A program made the position numbers and the translations under genes. Shown in pieces: positions 8,480 to 16,384 of a DNA stretch of 64,000 nucleotides. The notes beneath the pieces are model-generated. The model made no database searches and was not told the origin of the DNA. It saw only the letters and a program-made list of their open reading frames with translations. Position 1 is the first letter of the stretch. Every line of letters starts with the position of its first letter. The DNA comes from Bacteroidales bacterium (GTDB lineage: Bacteria; Bacteroidota; Bacteroidia; Bacteroidales; UBA932). The stretch spans positions 31,234-95,233 of the forward strand of contig SUYM01000007.1 in assembly GCA_015060455.1 (NCBI GenBank). Direction: 5' to 3'.

Positions 8480-9289
8480 TTACCCGAATATCGAATTGAG
8501 CACATAGGCGAGGCGGTAGCCGCCCAGGAGGAGGCTTTCTTCAAGCATCGGGGAGAAGTCATATACGAACTGATATGAGAGGTTCGGGGTGTGCTTGTCA
8601 AGACGCTCCACATAGTCATATATCCTGGCTGCATTCTGAACCGTCACAAGGAACCAGTTCTCATAGGTGCCCTGCATGACTGCCTTCTTGAATTTCTTGT
8701 CCTTTCTGTCCAACTGGTCAGCCCATTCCTGATAGCCCCACCTGCGGGCAGAGTCAATCATCTTGCTGTCAAAGACAGAGTGCAGACTGGTCTTCTGTCC
8801 GAACCATTTGACCTTCAAATCATTGCCTCCGCGGTCCGACAGACGGCCGGCATGCATGGGACAATGAAGGTCACCCACCATGTGGATTATCATCTTCACA
8901 TAATCCACCTTCATGCTGTCTGTGAGGGCTGCCGCATTTTCAGTCAGTTCCTTCGTCACCATATTCAAGGCTGTAACGACATCACCCTTGTCGTTCTTCG
9001 GCATGGTCTGGTAGGTATATCCCTTATCCACATTGGCATAGTGCCAGGTCTTGGTGTGGCTGTAACTTGACTCCCAATAAGGCGAATTCTGGATATTGTC
9101 CATCCACGAAGAATAATATACAATCGACTTGCCGTCAAGAAGTTCATCAAGCGCCTTCTTCGCCTTCCTTGTAAGATTCTGCTCGGCAATGGCAGCAACA
9201 ACATCATGCCCCTTGGGACCCCATGCAAACGAAAGATGGCTCAGCGAAAGAGCAAGCGCCGCACACAAAATGAAAATGACTCTCTTCAT
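8480..9289 (-). CDS. S1/P1-type zinc nuclease, secreted (paralogue 2)
   Basis: A 269-residue secreted nuclease. I chose the ATG at 9289 because it begins a clean signal peptide (MKRVIFILCA, cleavage near LSFA); an upstream in-frame ATG at 9331 would add 14 residues. Zinc ligands are intact: Trp23 (first mature residue, WGPKGHD), His28, Asp64 (WMDN), His83 (TWHY), His136, Asp140 and His146 (HMVGDLHCPMH), His170 and Asp174 (HSVFD). It should cut single-stranded nucleic acid and release 5'-mononucleotides in the periplasm or outside the cell. It is a paralogue of 4838-5614, with the RAYT unit lying between them. No partner gene is contiguous, so it is probably monocistronic. Confidence 0.92.
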   Translation of the reverse strand: MKRVIFILCAALALSLSHLSFAWGPKGHDVVAAIAEQNLTRKAKKALDELLDGKSIVYYSSWMDNIQNSPYWESSYSHTKTWHYANVDKGYTYQTMPKNDKGDVVTALNMVTKELTENAAALTDSMKVDYVKMIIHMVGDLHCPMHAGRLSDRGGNDLKVKWFGQKTSLHSVFDSKMIDSARRWGYQEWADQLDRKDKKFKKAVMQGTYENWFLVTVQNAARIYDYVERLDKHTPNLSYQFVYDFSPMLEESLLLGGYRLAYVLNSIFG

Positions 9290-9373
9290 AAATTCATATT
9301 TATATCCTGCAAACATACACAAAAAGTGCATTTGCGCCTATAACATCAAGACAAAAGTATAGGAGAAAATCAA

Positions 9374-9510
9374 CAATTTCAGCAAAAAATAGAGTATTTT
9401 TCCTCGAAATTATTTCCCAAAATCGCCATCTGAGACTATTCAGACGGCGATTTTTGAATTTATCCGTTTTCTTTTTCGGGACACGGATAAGTGTTCTGAA
9501 CTTTGCAGGC
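9374..9510 (+). repeat. 137-bp two-hairpin upstream element, copy A
   Basis: One of three related elements in the window. Order: conserved AT-rich head (caatttcagc, then tttttcctcgaaatta); hairpin 1 with arms AAAATCGCC (9419-9427) and GGCGATTTT (9446-9454); hairpin 2 with arms TTATCCG (9460-9466) and CGGATAA (9484-9490); then GAACTTTG (9498-9505), a 7-of-8 match to the -7 box TAnnTTTG. The ORF6N gene starts 19 bases after the element. I read it as a mobile or duplicated promoter region with structured DNA or RNA. Confidence 0.8.
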
Positions 9511-9528
9511 GGACAAATATGAAACGTT

Positions 9529-10395
9529 ATGGAGATTTTAGAAAACAAAACGAGTATTGAGGAACGGATATTCTCTATCCGGGGCAAGCAGGTGATTCTG
9601 GACAGAGACCTGGCACGTCTATATGGAGTTGAGGTCGCTCAAATGAATAGGCAGGTCAAGCGAAATATGGAAAGATTTCCTGATGATTTTCTGTTTCAAC
9701 TTATTAGAGAAGAGTGGGATGCTTTGAAATGCCATTTTGGCATCTCAAACTCCAGAGGAGGTGACCGCTCGCTTCCTTATGCGTTCACAGAACAAGGGGT
9801 TTCCATGCTTGCCGGACTTCTTCGCAGCCCCATTGCGATAGAAGCCAATATACGAATAATCCGAGCATTTATTGCGCTGAGAAAAGCCGTTAAGGATAAC
9901 GAACTTTTACTACACAGAATAGAGCGGATAGAATATCGGCAAAGTAATTCGGAATTTAGAATTGAAGAACTCTTCAACAAAATAAAAGAGAACAATGATA
10001 CTACGCCTGTCCAGGGCATCTTCTTCGACGGGCAGGTGTATGATGCTTACGTTTTTGTGGCGGGGTTGGTGCGGAAGGCAGCAAAGAGGATAGTGTTGAT
10101 TGACAATTATATAGACGAGACGGTGCTGACGCTGCTGGACAAAAGGGCTTCCGGTGTGGAGGCTGTGATATATACCGGGCGCATTTCGCAACAGTTGCAG
10201 TTGGACATCGACAAGCATAATGCGCAGTATCCGCCCATCAATGTCAGGACGTTCAACAAGGCGCACGACAGGTTCCTGATAATAGATGACGAGGTGTATC
10301 TGGTCGGTGCTTCCATCAAGGACCTCGGGAAGAAATGGTTCGGCTTCACGCTGATGGAGAACACCGATGCGGAGGAATTGATCGGGAGGATATGA
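9529..10395 (+). CDS. ORF6N-domain protein with PLD-like C-terminal domain (paralogue 1)
   Basis: A 288-residue two-domain protein. Residues about 10-120 form an ORF6N domain, a phage-type DNA-binding module related to KilA-N/Bro, with the tell-tale YAFTEQGVSML at 84-94. A coiled linker (120-160) leads to a C-terminal domain (about 163-288) with a phospholipase-D-like HKD variant, HDRFLIID (His246, Arg248 for Lys, Asp253), followed by ASIKDLGKKWFGF. Such proteins are common in Bacteroidales accessory regions and are usually annotated only as DNA-binding. Its first 27 codons and its last 126 are almost identical to the neighbouring gene, whereas the middle is not. It is preceded by the 137-bp element. 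Function unknown; a regulator or defence role is inference. Confidence 0.85.
   Translation: MEILENKTSIEERIFSIRGKQVILDRDLARLYGVEVAQMNRQVKRNMERFPDDFLFQLIREEWDALKCHFGISNSRGGDRSLPYAFTEQGVSMLAGLLRSPIAIEANIRIIRAFIALRKAVKDNELLLHRIERIEYRQSNSEFRIEELFNKIKENNDTTPVQGIFFDGQVYDAYVFVAGLVRKAAKRIVLIDNYIDETVLTLLDKRASGVEAVIYTGRISQQLQLDIDKHNAQYPPINVRTFNKAHDRFLIIDDEVYLVGASIKDLGKKWFGFTLMENTDAEELIGRI
10015..10393 (+). repeat. Long direct repeat encoding the PLD-like domain (second copy 10939-11317)
   Basis: 379 bases repeated at offset 924, differing at only about ten positions, most of them in the first 100 bases. A second shared block covers 9529-9610 and 10455-10536 at offset 926, starting exactly at the ATG. 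The sequence between the blocks is unrelated at nucleotide level. This marks a recent duplication or conversion event. Confidence 0.9.
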
Positions 10396-10454
10396 CACAT
10401 CGAAGAGAATAGTCGTCGCAGGAAAGTAAGTAGTACAATATAAAAAGACGGATT

Positions 10455-11318
10455 ATGGAGATTTTAGAAAACAAAACGAGTATTGAGGAACGGATATTCT
10501 CTATCCGGGGCAAGCAGGTGATTCTGGACAGAGATCTGGCGATGCTGTATGGTGTGGAAACTAAAGCGTTGAATCAGGCGGTAAAACGAAACATTGAGAG
10601 GTTTCCATCGTCTTTTATGTTTCAACTCAAACAGGATGAGTTTTCAGAACTGGTCACAATCTGTGACCGGTTTGAGAAACTGAAACACTCCTCTGTCATG
10701 CCTCACGCATTTACAGAGCAAGGTGTTGCAATGCTTTCATCAGTCCTGCGAAGTCCTACAGCAATCTCTGTCAGTATAACAATTATGGAGTCCTTCGTTA
10801 AAATGCGACAATTTATAATGAATAATTCGCATTTGTTTCACAGGATGGGTGTTTTAGAGATGCGTGTCATGGAAACTGAATCTCAAATTGGGCGGATTAT
10901 GAATATGATTGATAATAATAAATCCCTCCCAAAGCAAGGCATCTTCTTCGACGGGCAGGTGTATGATGCTTACGTTTTTGTGGCGGGGCTGGTGCGGAAG
11001 GCAGTGAAGAGGGTTGTGCTGATTGACAATTATATAGACGAGACGGTGCTGACGCTGCTGGACAAAAGGGCTTCCGGTGTGGAGGCTGTGATATATACCG
11101 GGCGCATTTCGCAACAGTTGCAGTTGGACATCGACAAGCATAATGCGCAGTATCCGCCCATCAATGTCAGGACGTTCAACAAGGCGCACGACAGGTTCCT
11201 GATAATAGATGACGAGGTGTATCTGGTCGGTGCTTCCATCAAGGACCTCGGGAAGAAATGGTTCGGCTTCACGCTGATGGAGAACACCGATGCGGAGGAA
11301 TTGATCGGGAGGGTATAA
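10455..11318 (+). CDS. ORF6N-domain protein with PLD-like C-terminal domain (paralogue 2)
   Basis: A 287-residue paralogue of the upstream gene, 59 bases downstream and probably co-transcribed. The first 27 codons match paralogue 1. The middle (about residues 30-160) differs: it carries MPHAFTEQGVAML in the ORF6N domain and a different coiled linker. From GIFFDGQVYDAYVF to the stop the two are nearly identical again, including the HKD-like HDRFLIID. The constant-variable-constant pattern suggests tandem duplication with replacement of, or selection on, the recognition part while the effector half was homogenised by gene conversion. Confidence 0.85.
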   Translation: MEILENKTSIEERIFSIRGKQVILDRDLAMLYGVETKALNQAVKRNIERFPSSFMFQLKQDEFSELVTICDRFEKLKHSSVMPHAFTEQGVAMLSSVLRSPTAISVSITIMESFVKMRQFIMNNSHLFHRMGVLEMRVMETESQIGRIMNMIDNNKSLPKQGIFFDGQVYDAYVFVAGLVRKAVKRVVLIDNYIDETVLTLLDKRASGVEAVIYTGRISQQLQLDIDKHNAQYPPINVRTFNKAHDRFLIIDDEVYLVGASIKDLGKKWFGFTLMENTDAEELIGRV

Positions 11319-11404
11319 GACCGCAAATTGCGACCGTGAAGAGGATTGCGATATTTTTAATGAAACTTTATTTCAATTTAAATAATTTTATATATGTTTG
11401 CAGT

Positions 11405-11698
11405 ATGAGGATAATATCAAGACAGAAGTTAAAGGACTATTGGGAGGTACACAATGAGGCTGAAATTCCGCTCAGGGAGTGGTATGCAAAGGTAGAAAAG
11501 GCAAAATGGACCAGTTTCAATGACATCAGACGGGATTTCAATTCAGTTGATTATGTCGGCAATCAGAAATATGTATTCAATATCAAAGGGAACAATTACA
11601 GGCTCATTGTAGCAATCAAATTCACTCCCGCACTTGTATATATAAGATTCGTTGGCACACATAGTGAATATGACAGAATAGACATCAAGACAATATAA
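11405..11698 (+). CDS. higB: HigB-type mRNA interferase toxin
   Basis: A 97-residue small basic protein of the HigB branch of the RelE superfamily, which cleaves mRNA on the ribosome. Visible signature: KAKWTSFNDIRRDFNSVDYVGNQKYVFNI, then NNYRLIVAIKF and YIRFVGTHSEYDRID, the common HigB core. I chose ATG 11405 over the longer open frame because the added upstream residues are the tail of the neighbouring gene in another frame. The antitoxin gene starts 1 base after the stop, toxin first as is usual for higBA. A TATGTTTG -7 match at 11393-11400 would place transcription almost on the ATG, implying a very short or absent leader. Confidence 0.9.
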   Translation: MRIISRQKLKDYWEVHNEAEIPLREWYAKVEKAKWTSFNDIRRDFNSVDYVGNQKYVFNIKGNNYRLIVAIKFTPALVYIRFVGTHSEYDRIDIKTI

Positions 11699-11699
11699 A

Positions 11700-12065
11700 A
11701 TGGCACAGATAAGAACTCAAAGAGAATATGAAGCCATAATGGCCCGTATCGACACCCTATTTTTCGAAACGGATGAAAACACTCCAGCCGACGATCCGCG
11801 TCTGACGGAACTTGACATACTCTCCGCACTCGTGGAAGAGTATGAAAGCGAGCAATTCCCCATCGCTCCCCCGACCCTTTCCGAGATGCTCATACACAAA
11901 ATGCACGAACTGAACCTCACGCAAAAGGAATTATCCGCGACCCTCGGCATGACGGCGCCCCGCCTGTCCGAAATACTCAACGGCAAGAAAGACCCGACCT
12001 ACCGCCAGGCACAGAAGATTGCACAGACCCTGGACATCGACGCAAACATTGTGCTGGCGATATAG
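11700..12065 (+). CDS. higA: HigA-type antitoxin with XRE helix-turn-helix
   Basis: A 121-residue antitoxin. The N-terminal half is acidic (DENTPADDPRLTELD) and probably binds HigB. The C-terminal half is a Cro/CI helix-turn-helix (LTQKELSATLGMTAPRLSEILNGKKDPTYRQAQKIAQTL) that should bind the operon promoter. It lies 1 base downstream of the toxin stop, so the pair is translationally coupled and should autorepress with the complex. Confidence 0.92.
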   Translation: MAQIRTQREYEAIMARIDTLFFETDENTPADDPRLTELDILSALVEEYESEQFPIAPPTLSEMLIHKMHELNLTQKELSATLGMTAPRLSEILNGKKDPTYRQAQKIAQTLDIDANIVLAI

Positions 12066-12137
12066 AGATACCATAATCTGACGGATTCACACAAAATCTT
12101 CCGTCTGTGGCCTCCATTACACAAGTAGGATGATTTT

Positions 12138-12180
12138 TGAAAAAATTCGTCCCGTGGGATCCGGTAACTCCTACGGGACG
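12138..12180 (-). terminator. Terminator after the lipocalin-like gene
   Basis: Arms CGTCCCGT (12148-12155) and ACGGGACG (12173-12180) form an 8-bp stem followed, in the minus direction, by a run of T residues. It begins 8 bases beyond the TGA at 12188, which supports that TGA as the true end of the gene. Confidence 0.75.
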
Positions 12181-12187
12181 AACAAAC

Positions 12188-12616
12188 TCAGCGCTTTTTG
12201 CAGACCAGTTTCATTGTGTCTGCATAATCATCTCCTACCTCCATATAATACACGAGTACCATACCTTCGGTCGTAAGAGACTTGATTTCACAGTCATACT
12301 ACATAATATCCGGCTCCGGAGTTGTCTCTGCAAAGACAATCTTCTTACCTGTAAGAGTCCAACGGCTGGTTGACAGCACAGTGCCATTGACTTTCACGGC
12401 ACACGAGCCATCAGAAGCGAGGGTAAAGACATATGTTTCCTCCAACCCGTCCGCCTCTGAATCTACAACTCCGTCCTCAATGTACTCCCACACCCGGGAA
12501 GTAATCTCCCAATCCCCAAGTATTGATGAACTGTTCACAGCGACCTCTTTCTCTTTCTCACACGAAACCGCCATCAATGTCATTATCAGACCTGCAAAAA
12601 ATAGAATTCTTTTCAT
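12188..12616 (-). pseudogene. Lipocalin-like lipoprotein gene interrupted by an in-frame TAG
   Basis: Starting at ATG 12616 (MKRILFFAGL, lipobox MAVSC) the frame encodes a lipocalin-like beta-barrel lipoprotein (SSSILGDWEIT, SDGSCAVKVNG, SRWTLTGKKIVF). It meets TAG at 12299-12301. The same frame then continues sensibly for 36 residues (YDCEIKSLTTEGMVLVYYME to KLVCKKR) to TGA at 12188-12190, just before a terminator. The continuation looks like the last strands of the fold. A single C-to-T change in a Gln codon would explain it. Alternatives are a sequencing error, suppression of TAG, or a tolerated truncation of the last quarter. Confidence 0.75.
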
Positions 12617-12750
12617 GGTTATCCGCAAAAGGTGCAGCGAAATCAGTAAATGCTAAACTTCTAAACTTTTCAAAACGACCGTGACAAAAATCCGCCTGTT
12701 TTTGTAACGAAGGTGCAGTTTTTAAGGTAAAATTGATGTTTTTGAGGACC

Positions 12751-12784
12751 ACCGTGACAATTTTTACCAATTTTTTGTCACGGT
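12751..12784. repeat. Inverted repeat upstream of the lipocalin-like gene
   Basis: Perfect 10-bp arms ACCGTGACAA (12751-12760) and TTGTCACGGT (12775-12784) with a T-rich loop. A third half-copy, ACCGTGACAA, occurs at about 12678. This looks like a terminator or operator; I cannot tell which. Confidence 0.6.
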
Positions 12785-12860
12785 CCCGACTCAGATCAGT
12801 TTACTGCACTGATAGCGGATAATCACTATTTTTTCATAGTTTGGTGATGTTATAATTTTT

Positions 12861-12876
12861 CTCGCGCTAGCGCGAG
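12861..12876. repeat. 16-bp perfect palindrome CTCGCGCTAGCGCGAG
   Basis: A fully self-complementary, very GC-rich palindrome in an AT-rich intergenic stretch, preceded by TTTTT on the plus strand. It may stop transcripts from the downstream FISUMP gene or be a protein-binding site. Nothing else is evident between 12785 and 12944 except a weak hairpin near 12902-12926. Confidence 0.6.
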
Positions 12877-12944
12877 GGTTAGACATTGAAACGCATGGCC
12901 TGGGAAGTCGCTTACGCAGGCTTCCTGACCACGCTGATTAAAAA

Positions 12945-14420
12945 TTATTCTCTGGCACAACGGACTGCAAAGCCGCTCGCGCGATAGTTGTAGCTCGACG
13001 GATAGACGCCGCCACTGCTGCTGAAGCTCAGGCGGAACGCGTAGTAGCTAGAGTCGCTGTTAGGAGAGGCAGACCAATAGTAGCCGCTGTCACCGACGTT
13101 GACTAGGCCGCCATCGAGGCTGCTGCGACACCCCGAAGCAGGGTACCACGTTATAGAAGGAGATGAAATGCTGAAAGATATTCCTTCATTTATCGAATCG
13201 TATGTAGTATCATCAAACCCAGCCTTTGACCAAACACCATCGTCTCCACCATCCGGAACACGCCAACCGGCTGGACATGGGTCGTAAATAGTCTTGGAGG
13301 ACTGCCAACGGGAGTTGTCTGTTGAAGATGAACCTGTGTAATACCAATCGTAATTTACGTCATTGCGCTTTATGGAGGTCGTAGGGTGAGCAGTAGCGTA
13401 TTCTATTGTACCATTGCCTGAATTTGATGACACTGGAGACGGCCATGATATTGTCGATTTAGCGGTAGTTTCTGACGAAATAGACGAAGACCCGAGGAAC
13501 GGATCCTTACGGCCCCACTGATAGAGCAGACCGAGAGCTCCGACCTCACCAGGAGTAGCAGATGTAGCACCGAGGTTACGGTCCATCATCGTGCCGGCGT
13601 TGTTGTAATAAGTCTGACCCAGAGGCTGGTCGGTCAACCATATATGCCATGACCAAAGGATGTTTCCTGCGTCATCCTTGGCAGCGACAACGGCATTACC
13701 TTCCTTGAATGTATCTGCGGTCTGAAAAGTAATGTAATCGTCAGCATATGATACAGACTTTATCAAATCGCCAACCAATGGTGCTATTGAGGTTCCAAAG
13801 GACTCCCACAAGACAGATACACTTGCGATGTCTCGCATAGGAACATCACTATTACCTTCAGTTGCATAATACGAATAAGTACCTTTTCTATCTACTATAT
13901 AGCAATTTGCTGTTCCGTCAACAGACAAATTACTATCGAATGGTGGTGTAACAAAACCCTGAGTTTCTCCATACATATAGACACCATTCTTGCATAGATA
14001 GATAGTATAATAGTATTCTGTCGCACGCAAAAGTTGCTTTAATTTTGTTGAAGACATCTCGCGCGTTATTCGTACCTTCGAGACATGAGTTGCTTCGATA
14101 TCCATTTCATCAATAGTTGAATATATGAAACCTGCTTCTTGATAATCCGCCATTTGTTCCACATCAAGGAGTGTATTAAACGTAGCAGTTGTTGGAGTAA
14201 CTGCAGACAGGCTTAAAGTCATCGGACCTTTCTTCTGGGTCTGTACGCCATCTGTAGAAGGAGGTGTTTGTTCGTCATCAATTTCTTCGTTTCCGGATCC
14301 GGCATCGTCAATTCCACCAAGTTCTACGTTTGTCTCACTTTCAAGGCCGTCATCGCAAGATGTTACAAAAAGTCCGGCACATAGCGACATTAATACCAAA
14401 AAAAATAAGATCTTTTTCAT
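12945..14420 (-). CDS. FISUMP-domain surface lipoprotein
   Basis: A 491-residue lipoprotein from ATG 14420 (MKKILFFLVL, lipobox VTSC); an in-frame ATG four codons earlier overlaps the upstream gene. After an acidic linker comes a fibronectin-like stretch (about residues 60-160), and the C-terminal third is the Fibrobacter-succinogenes major paralogous domain: MMDRNLGATS, LLYQWGRKDPF, YDPCPAGWRVP, YWSASP and final FAVRCARE. These proteins are exported and likely surface exposed; their molecular role is unknown. The stop of the HEPN-like gene lies 4 bases before this start, so the three genes from 14990 down may be one transcript. Confidence 0.88.
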   Translation of the reverse strand: MKKILFFLVLMSLCAGLFVTSCDDGLESETNVELGGIDDAGSGNEEIDDEQTPPSTDGVQTQKKGPMTLSLSAVTPTTATFNTLLDVEQMADYQEAGFIYSTIDEMDIEATHVSKVRITREMSSTKLKQLLRATEYYYTIYLCKNGVYMYGETQGFVTPPFDSNLSVDGTANCYIVDRKGTYSYYATEGNSDVPMRDIASVSVLWESFGTSIAPLVGDLIKSVSYADDYITFQTADTFKEGNAVVAAKDDAGNILWSWHIWLTDQPLGQTYYNNAGTMMDRNLGATSATPGEVGALGLLYQWGRKDPFLGSSSISSETTAKSTISWPSPVSSNSGNGTIEYATAHPTTSIKRNDVNYDWYYTGSSSTDNSRWQSSKTIYDPCPAGWRVPDGGDDGVWSKAGFDDTTYDSINEGISFSISSPSITWYPASGCRSSLDGGLVNVGDSGYYWSASPNSDSSYYAFRLSFSSSGGVYPSSYNYRASGFAVRCARE

Positions 14421-14424
14421 ACTT

Positions 14425-14721
14425 CTAATCATTAGCTTTTATGCATTCTATAAGAAATTCACACGCAAAAGGAAATACATCCATGTAAGACATGAAGTGC
14501 GACAGAGATTTCTCGCCATGAAATAAATTATTTCGATAACGGGCAACGATTAATATCATTGCCTTCTGGATATCACAAGCATCATTTTTATTTGATGTCA
14601 GAATTGTTTCTACTAGTTTTTTATGCTCATCACCTAACTTCAGTTTTTCAAACCGAGAATTTACTTTTGCTGCATGCTCATCAACATATCTGCCCCGTGC
14701 AAACTTCAGAAACTTCTCCAA
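14425..14721 (-). CDS. Small HEPN-like protein with an RNNLFH motif
   Basis: A 98-residue helical protein. ARYRNNLFHGEKS contains the R-x4-H signature of HEPN ribonucleases, close to the Apea/abortive-infection HEPN subgroup. There is no ATG. The best start is TTG 14721, preceded by a strong AGGAGG at five bases. The gene follows the 78-residue ORF by 32 bases and precedes the FISUMP gene by 4. HEPN proteins of this size are often toxins in toxin-antitoxin or abortive-infection modules, but the partner here is not a recognised MNT antitoxin. It could also be the C-terminal fragment of a larger HEPN protein. Moderate confidence in the family, low in function. Confidence 0.6.
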   Translation of the reverse strand: MEKFLKFARGRYVDEHAAKVNSRFEKLKLGDEHKKLVETILTSNKNDACDIQKAMILIVARYRNNLFHGEKSLSHFMSYMDVFPFACEFLIECIKAND

Positions 14722-14753
14722 AACATCCTCCTGATGTATTGCTTTCCCATGAC

Positions 14754-14990
14754 TTAATCCTCCATAAATTCAATAAGTTGCGAACAATCAATCTCCTTGA
14801 TTTGATGCGTAGTCAAATCCTCTATCAACGCATACGACACTACAACTGTTCCATTCCCTCCCGGAATCAAATGATGAACAATGTCAAGAAGCATTGCTGA
14901 TGAATCATCGTACTGCCCTTCTACAGTTTCATCGAAGCCATCTAAAGCTTCTAAATGTACATAGTACTTAACTTTACGGTTAATTGCCAT
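14754..14990 (-). CDS. Small protein of unknown function upstream of the HEPN-like gene
   Basis: A 78-residue protein beginning MAINRKVKYYVHLEALDGFDE and ending CSQLIEFMED, mixed alpha/beta by composition, acidic, with no signal peptide. I prefer ATG 14990 to longer starts, whose extra residues look random. It stops 32 bases before the TTG of the HEPN-like gene and its last codons overlap that gene's ribosome-binding region, so the two are probably translated in sequence. I do not recognise the family. Position suggests an antitoxin or regulator for the HEPN-like protein, which is inference only. Confidence 0.5.
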   Translation of the reverse strand: MAINRKVKYYVHLEALDGFDETVEGQYDDSSAMLLDIVHHLIPGGNGTVVVSYALIEDLTTHQIKEIDCSQLIEFMED

Positions 14991-15388
14991 AATAATAAAA
15001 CAAATGACCACCCCAGCCCCGAGATGATTAAGGTCCATAAAAAGAAAGTGTGAGGCTGTTTCGTCTATCAATCTGAAGGTTGTGGAAAGACCCAAGTAAC
15101 GATAAACAACGCGATACCCCACACTTGGATAGATATGGGGAATCGGCGCGCACAAAATGGGACAGTACGCCCTGCCATAACCTAAACAAGAATGAGTGTT
15201 GTCCGTCTCGTCCCGTTACTTAGAAAACTTCCACATTTTCAGATTAGGACAGTGCGAAAACACTTTCAATATGTATGTCGATGGGCAACAGCCCTATCAC
15301 GCATCAAATTTAGAAATTATTTTCTACAAACAACACCCTGCCTGTGAGGTATCGCATTGTAATAATAGAAAACTCATCAAATTATACC
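14991..15388. other. Intergenic stretch with no supported gene
   Basis: About 400 bases between divergent genes. A minus-strand frame stays open to 15155 but shows no plausible start or domain. Nothing else stands out until the promoter at 15389. Confidence 0.5.
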
Positions 15389-15396
15389 TATATTTG
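15389..15396 (+). promoter_or_regulatory. -7 element of the RlmI-like methyltransferase gene
   Basis: TATATTTG matches TAnnTTTG exactly, 43 bases before the ATG at 15439. Confidence 0.55.
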
Positions 15397-15438
15397 CAGG
15401 CGGAAACAGCAGAGGACCTGCCGAAAAAACACCCGACT

Positions 15439-16374
15439 ATGATGACTTTTGAGAGCCCTGGCGCATTCTGGAAAGATTATGAACTGATTGACTCCGGCAA
15501 TTTTGAGAAACTCGAAAGGTTCGGACCGTATATTATGGCCCGCCCTGAGCCTAAGGCGTTGTGGGACAAGTCATTATCGGACGGAGAATGGAACAGGATG
15601 ATCCACACGCGCTTCAAGACAGGAGCAGGATTCGGCAAGGCAGGAAAGGAGGACAGCGGCACTTGGGAGCGCCGAAAGAAGATGGATGACCAGTGGTATA
15701 TCCGCTACAATGGCTCTCAGGAGGGGCTGAATTTCTCATTGCGGCTCGGACTGACCTCATTCAAGCATGTGGGTGTGTTCCCTGAGCAGTCTTCAAACTG
15801 GGAGTATATATACAAACAGACTAAAGCATTGGTGGAAAAGGCGGATGCAGAAGGGAAACCGAAGCCGAAAGTGCTGAATCTCTTTGCATATACCGGCGCT
15901 GCTTCTCTCGCCGCAAAGGCTGCCGGTGCGGACGTGACTCATCTGGACTCTGTTCGTCAGGTGGTGACATGGGCGCGCGGAAACATGGAGGCAAGCCGTC
16001 TGGACAACATAAGATGGATCGTGGAGGACGCTCTCAAATTTGCACGCAGGGAGGCAAAAAGAGGCAACACCTATCAGGGTATCATCCTCGATCCGCCTGC
16101 ATACGGACACGGACCTGACGGAGAGAAATGGAAACTCGACGAGTGCCTCAACGAAATGCTGCAATGTGTGGCGGCCATCCTCGCGCCGCAGGACAGTTTC
16201 ATGGTCCTCAACCTCTATTCCAACGGTTACTCGGCAGTGCTCGGCGAGACCATCGTCAAGCAGGCCTTCTGCCTTAAAAACGCATACAAGTCCCTCGATT
16301 TCGGGGAACTTGTACTACGCGACTCGTATGGCAAGAATCTGCCGCTGAGTGTATTTGTAAGGCTGGCCAGATAG
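15439..16374 (+). CDS. Class I SAM-dependent methyltransferase, RlmI-like
   Basis: A 311-residue Rossmann-fold methyltransferase related to the 23S rRNA m5C methyltransferase RlmI but lacking the N-terminal PUA domain. Motif I is LNLFAYTGAASLAAKAAGA, the acidic residue ending strand 2 is in VTHLDSV, and motif IV is ILDPPAYGHGP. The N-terminal part (FGKAGKEDSGTWERRKKMDD, FKHVGVFPEQSSNW) is characteristic of this Bacteroidota subgroup. Two adjacent ATGs (15439, 15442) are equivalent start candidates, and upstream codons lack support. It is probably monocistronic, with the next gene convergent 10 bases away. The substrate is presumably rRNA but unproven. Confidence 0.85.
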   Translation: MMTFESPGAFWKDYELIDSGNFEKLERFGPYIMARPEPKALWDKSLSDGEWNRMIHTRFKTGAGFGKAGKEDSGTWERRKKMDDQWYIRYNGSQEGLNFSLRLGLTSFKHVGVFPEQSSNWEYIYKQTKALVEKADAEGKPKPKVLNLFAYTGAASLAAKAAGADVTHLDSVRQVVTWARGNMEASRLDNIRWIVEDALKFARREAKRGNTYQGIILDPPAYGHGPDGEKWKLDECLNEMLQCVAAILAPQDSFMVLNLYSNGYSAVLGETIVKQAFCLKNAYKSLDFGELVLRDSYGKNLPLSVFVRLAR

Positions 16375-16384
16375 CGGTCGCAGC

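Noticed and set aside
15156..15438. N-terminal extension of the RlmI-like methyltransferase (open frame from 15196)
   Set aside because: The extra 81 residues have no domain similarity and the -7 box at 15389 lies inside them; ATG 15439 fits relatives.
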